Part shown: piece by piece, positions 63,701 through 64,000 of the stretch | Layout: each line of letters starts with the position of its first letter | Position numbering within the stretch: the first letter of the stretch is position 1 | Source: Hyaloraphidium curvatum | Taxonomy: Eukaryota > Monoblepharomycota > Hyaloraphidiomycetes > Hyaloraphidiales > Hyaloraphidiaceae | NCBI GenBank assembly: GCA_025558095.1 | Contig: JAIVFI010000002.1 | Coordinates: 248,001 to 312,000 of the forward strand | DNA length: 64,000 bases | Direction of reading: 5' to 3' | The notes under the pieces: model-generated | Told to the model about the DNA's origin: nothing | The model's input: the letters and a program-made list of their open reading frames with translations, nothing else | Databases searched by the model: none | Program-made: the position numbers and the translations under genes

Positions 63701-64000
63701 CGGGCACAGGGACCTGCCGCAGGATGGCGTCGCGGGTGGGGCCGGGGTGGTGCAGCCGCGCAGTGCCTGGCGGGAGGGGGTGCTTGGTGTCCATCAGGGC
63801 GGCGAGGTTGGCCGTCAGGTGGGCGACCACGGCGTCGTAGGGCATCGGGACGCCGCAGGGGAGCTCGGTGGCGTTCGGTGCGGCAAATCCAGGGACGCCG
63901 AGGACGCCGGCGAGGGTGTCATCCACGTCGGCACCGCACCGCCGCCTCAAAGAGAGCACGCCCCCGCTGCCCTCAAAAGGCCAGTCTGACGGTGGTGTCC
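60762..64000 (-). CDS. GT61-type glycosyltransferase / alpha-beta-hydrolase-like fusion, copy 2 (5' end beyond window)
   Basis: The frame is open from the stop at 60762 to the window edge, so the N-terminus is missing. It is a close tandem paralogue of 54069-57821 with the same order of regions. The GT61 part is nearly identical at the DNA level over long stretches, while the hydrolase-like part differs much more. In the GT61 loop the HGSGFTN motif of copy 1 is HSSAFTN here (His codon at 62555-62553), losing both glycines that usually shape the loop. The GLSSG elbow is kept. The C-terminus is EGSTAKVQEK. Copy 2 may have lost transferase activity while keeping the second region, or may have changed specificity. 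Confidence 0.7.
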   Translation of the reverse strand, partial: TPPSDWPFEGSGGVLSLRRRCGADVDDTLAGVLGVPGFAAPNATELPCGVPMPYDAVVAHLTANLAALMDTKHPLPPGTARLHHPGPTRDAILRQVPVPATDPTVLILHEHGRELAAAAGAGDAAGIRTALFAGQPRNLPGVLTAYNVVVSPNGLMQAVGPALQRERARNGGDRPMPSDPARAYEQLLEDLYEPEPPATAKLRAQRMAQHIENSLGGPDAATALRQRSPLVRHEHYWPVYAGKNLTEVPYADPGRGSVFYVTQLVMPVEGVDLSEQHAAVMDWDRNRTTGGQAPRLPVFDEVFLVVPAADNYYWFSTDFIGRTAPLRGYLADHPRAVVHVAPHFHRRWTSDDAPGFVKEWLRWLGIQDRLVTGRVAARIAHAIDNHIPGPRTHPLQLLALRSAMRSIAPEAFTAADREDCTRRVLVVDRSNATARGQNPHDRAHLLRELASRGLEAVLFTGSEPLPEALFKWASVGAAVGPHSSAFTNALAMQPGSTLAEMVPAGHASQGWYYIQLAHLGRLRYHHVLVPGDLSTGIREGVEELVWALCGDHGGRLAGCNSTAPPADVLNGLVARKPGAGPRVETWLPDIAVAKPRLEVSEPTDALRPLPGANLTLATRNGTVTNLVPWISFDSVLPISKVRGITLLFATGGFHPDLVSRLPFHRGLIRALERRGLLPVAVPIGLTGRYDWQNVDDYCGNEDLLATVGVLALVLNAVEKAGGDPRVPATTFGLSSGSTFTGIVATRVRLAGSLVQLNVPEAVLDHLAEGGKGRIRRDAACGRMLAGVMKNAVEGGVVVPRQRFPPEDEVPGVLRPEVVPPFWMLGSEINYVDGRGIRHFRKNLSEAGVPRERLVTEAWLPSTLCPGTLADEAPWLLSRAASAAIVDLWHSMGFLVASAEMDAALRTLRPTCGNASMDADECCTCPGGVRALHARIKWVSRYLQDYQDVFYKQAEAMLVFAQPGVPGKPLLFAGGEDPEFPTGSVPRVLADPRTGKRCAVVGNATADALLRRDPQAQEACRGVRDHWHHIRWWLKMRVQTAAGVHQYTRGERFEEMAEWLAMWTERVRAEGSTAKVQEK

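Noticed and set aside
1-64000. Possibility that the DNA is from a GC-rich actinobacterium
   Set aside because: Spliceosomal introns in at least eleven genes, Zn2Cys6, bHLH and bZIP regulators, GT14 and GT61 enzymes and a LINE are eukaryotic.

Overview
The window is dense eukaryotic DNA, very GC-rich, and reads as fungal. Three genes are Zn2Cys6 binuclear-cluster regulators, or regulators with a fungal-type middle homology region. Every intron I could place is short (49-103 nt, GT..AG), apart from one swollen by a retroelement. Genes are compact and single-copy functions include an indoleamine 2,3-dioxygenase. The mix of a GC-rich genome, bHLH/bZIP regulators, animal-like GT14 and GT61 glycosyltransferases and a Crinkler-like gene suggests an early-diverging (chytrid-grade) fungus, perhaps a Hyaloraphidium-like monoblepharid; the species is inference.

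Layout. 1-15.9 kb: a fungal regulator (166-2187), a spliced type I membrane protein (4452-2427), two small CxH..CxxC proteins (5416-6030; 7049-6363), a complete Zn2Cys6 regulator with one intron (9694-7472), a three-exon indoleamine 2,3-dioxygenase (12750-10317), a third CxH..CxxC protein (14061-13294) and a GT14 glycosyltransferase (15906-14752). 16-38 kb: a gene-poor, repeat-rich block with four bHLH regulators in tandem about 4-4.7 kb apart, then a bZIP gene whose N-terminus resembles theirs. The spacers are themselves degenerate duplicates. 38.3-44.3 kb: a nickel/cobalt transporter, a Crinkler-like kinase/nuclease gene with a less GC-rich look, and a DUF4139 protein; a relic of the DUF4139 3' end lies on the far side of the Crinkler-like gene. 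45-50 kb: a frameshifted fucosyltransferase-like pseudogene, a polysaccharide-pyruvyl-transferase-like gene interrupted by a 5'-truncated LINE with a perfect 20-bp target duplication, and a second GT14 gene. 50-64 kb: a hypothetical, a small Zn2Cys6 protein, and two long genes that join a GT61 glycosyltransferase to an alpha/beta-hydrolase-like region, with another Zn2Cys6 regulator between them. The second long gene runs off the window.

Themes. Five apparently intact glycosyltransferase-type genes, one partial one (cut by the window edge) or its equivalent, and one pseudogene suggest cell-surface glycan synthesis. Regulators are over-represented and have spread by local duplication. The most notable observations are the bHLH array with an intron splitting every DNA-contact region, the GT61-hydrolase fusion pair with a gene-conversion-like identity pattern, the LINE whose target duplication copies a splice acceptor, and a small zinc-binding-like protein family.
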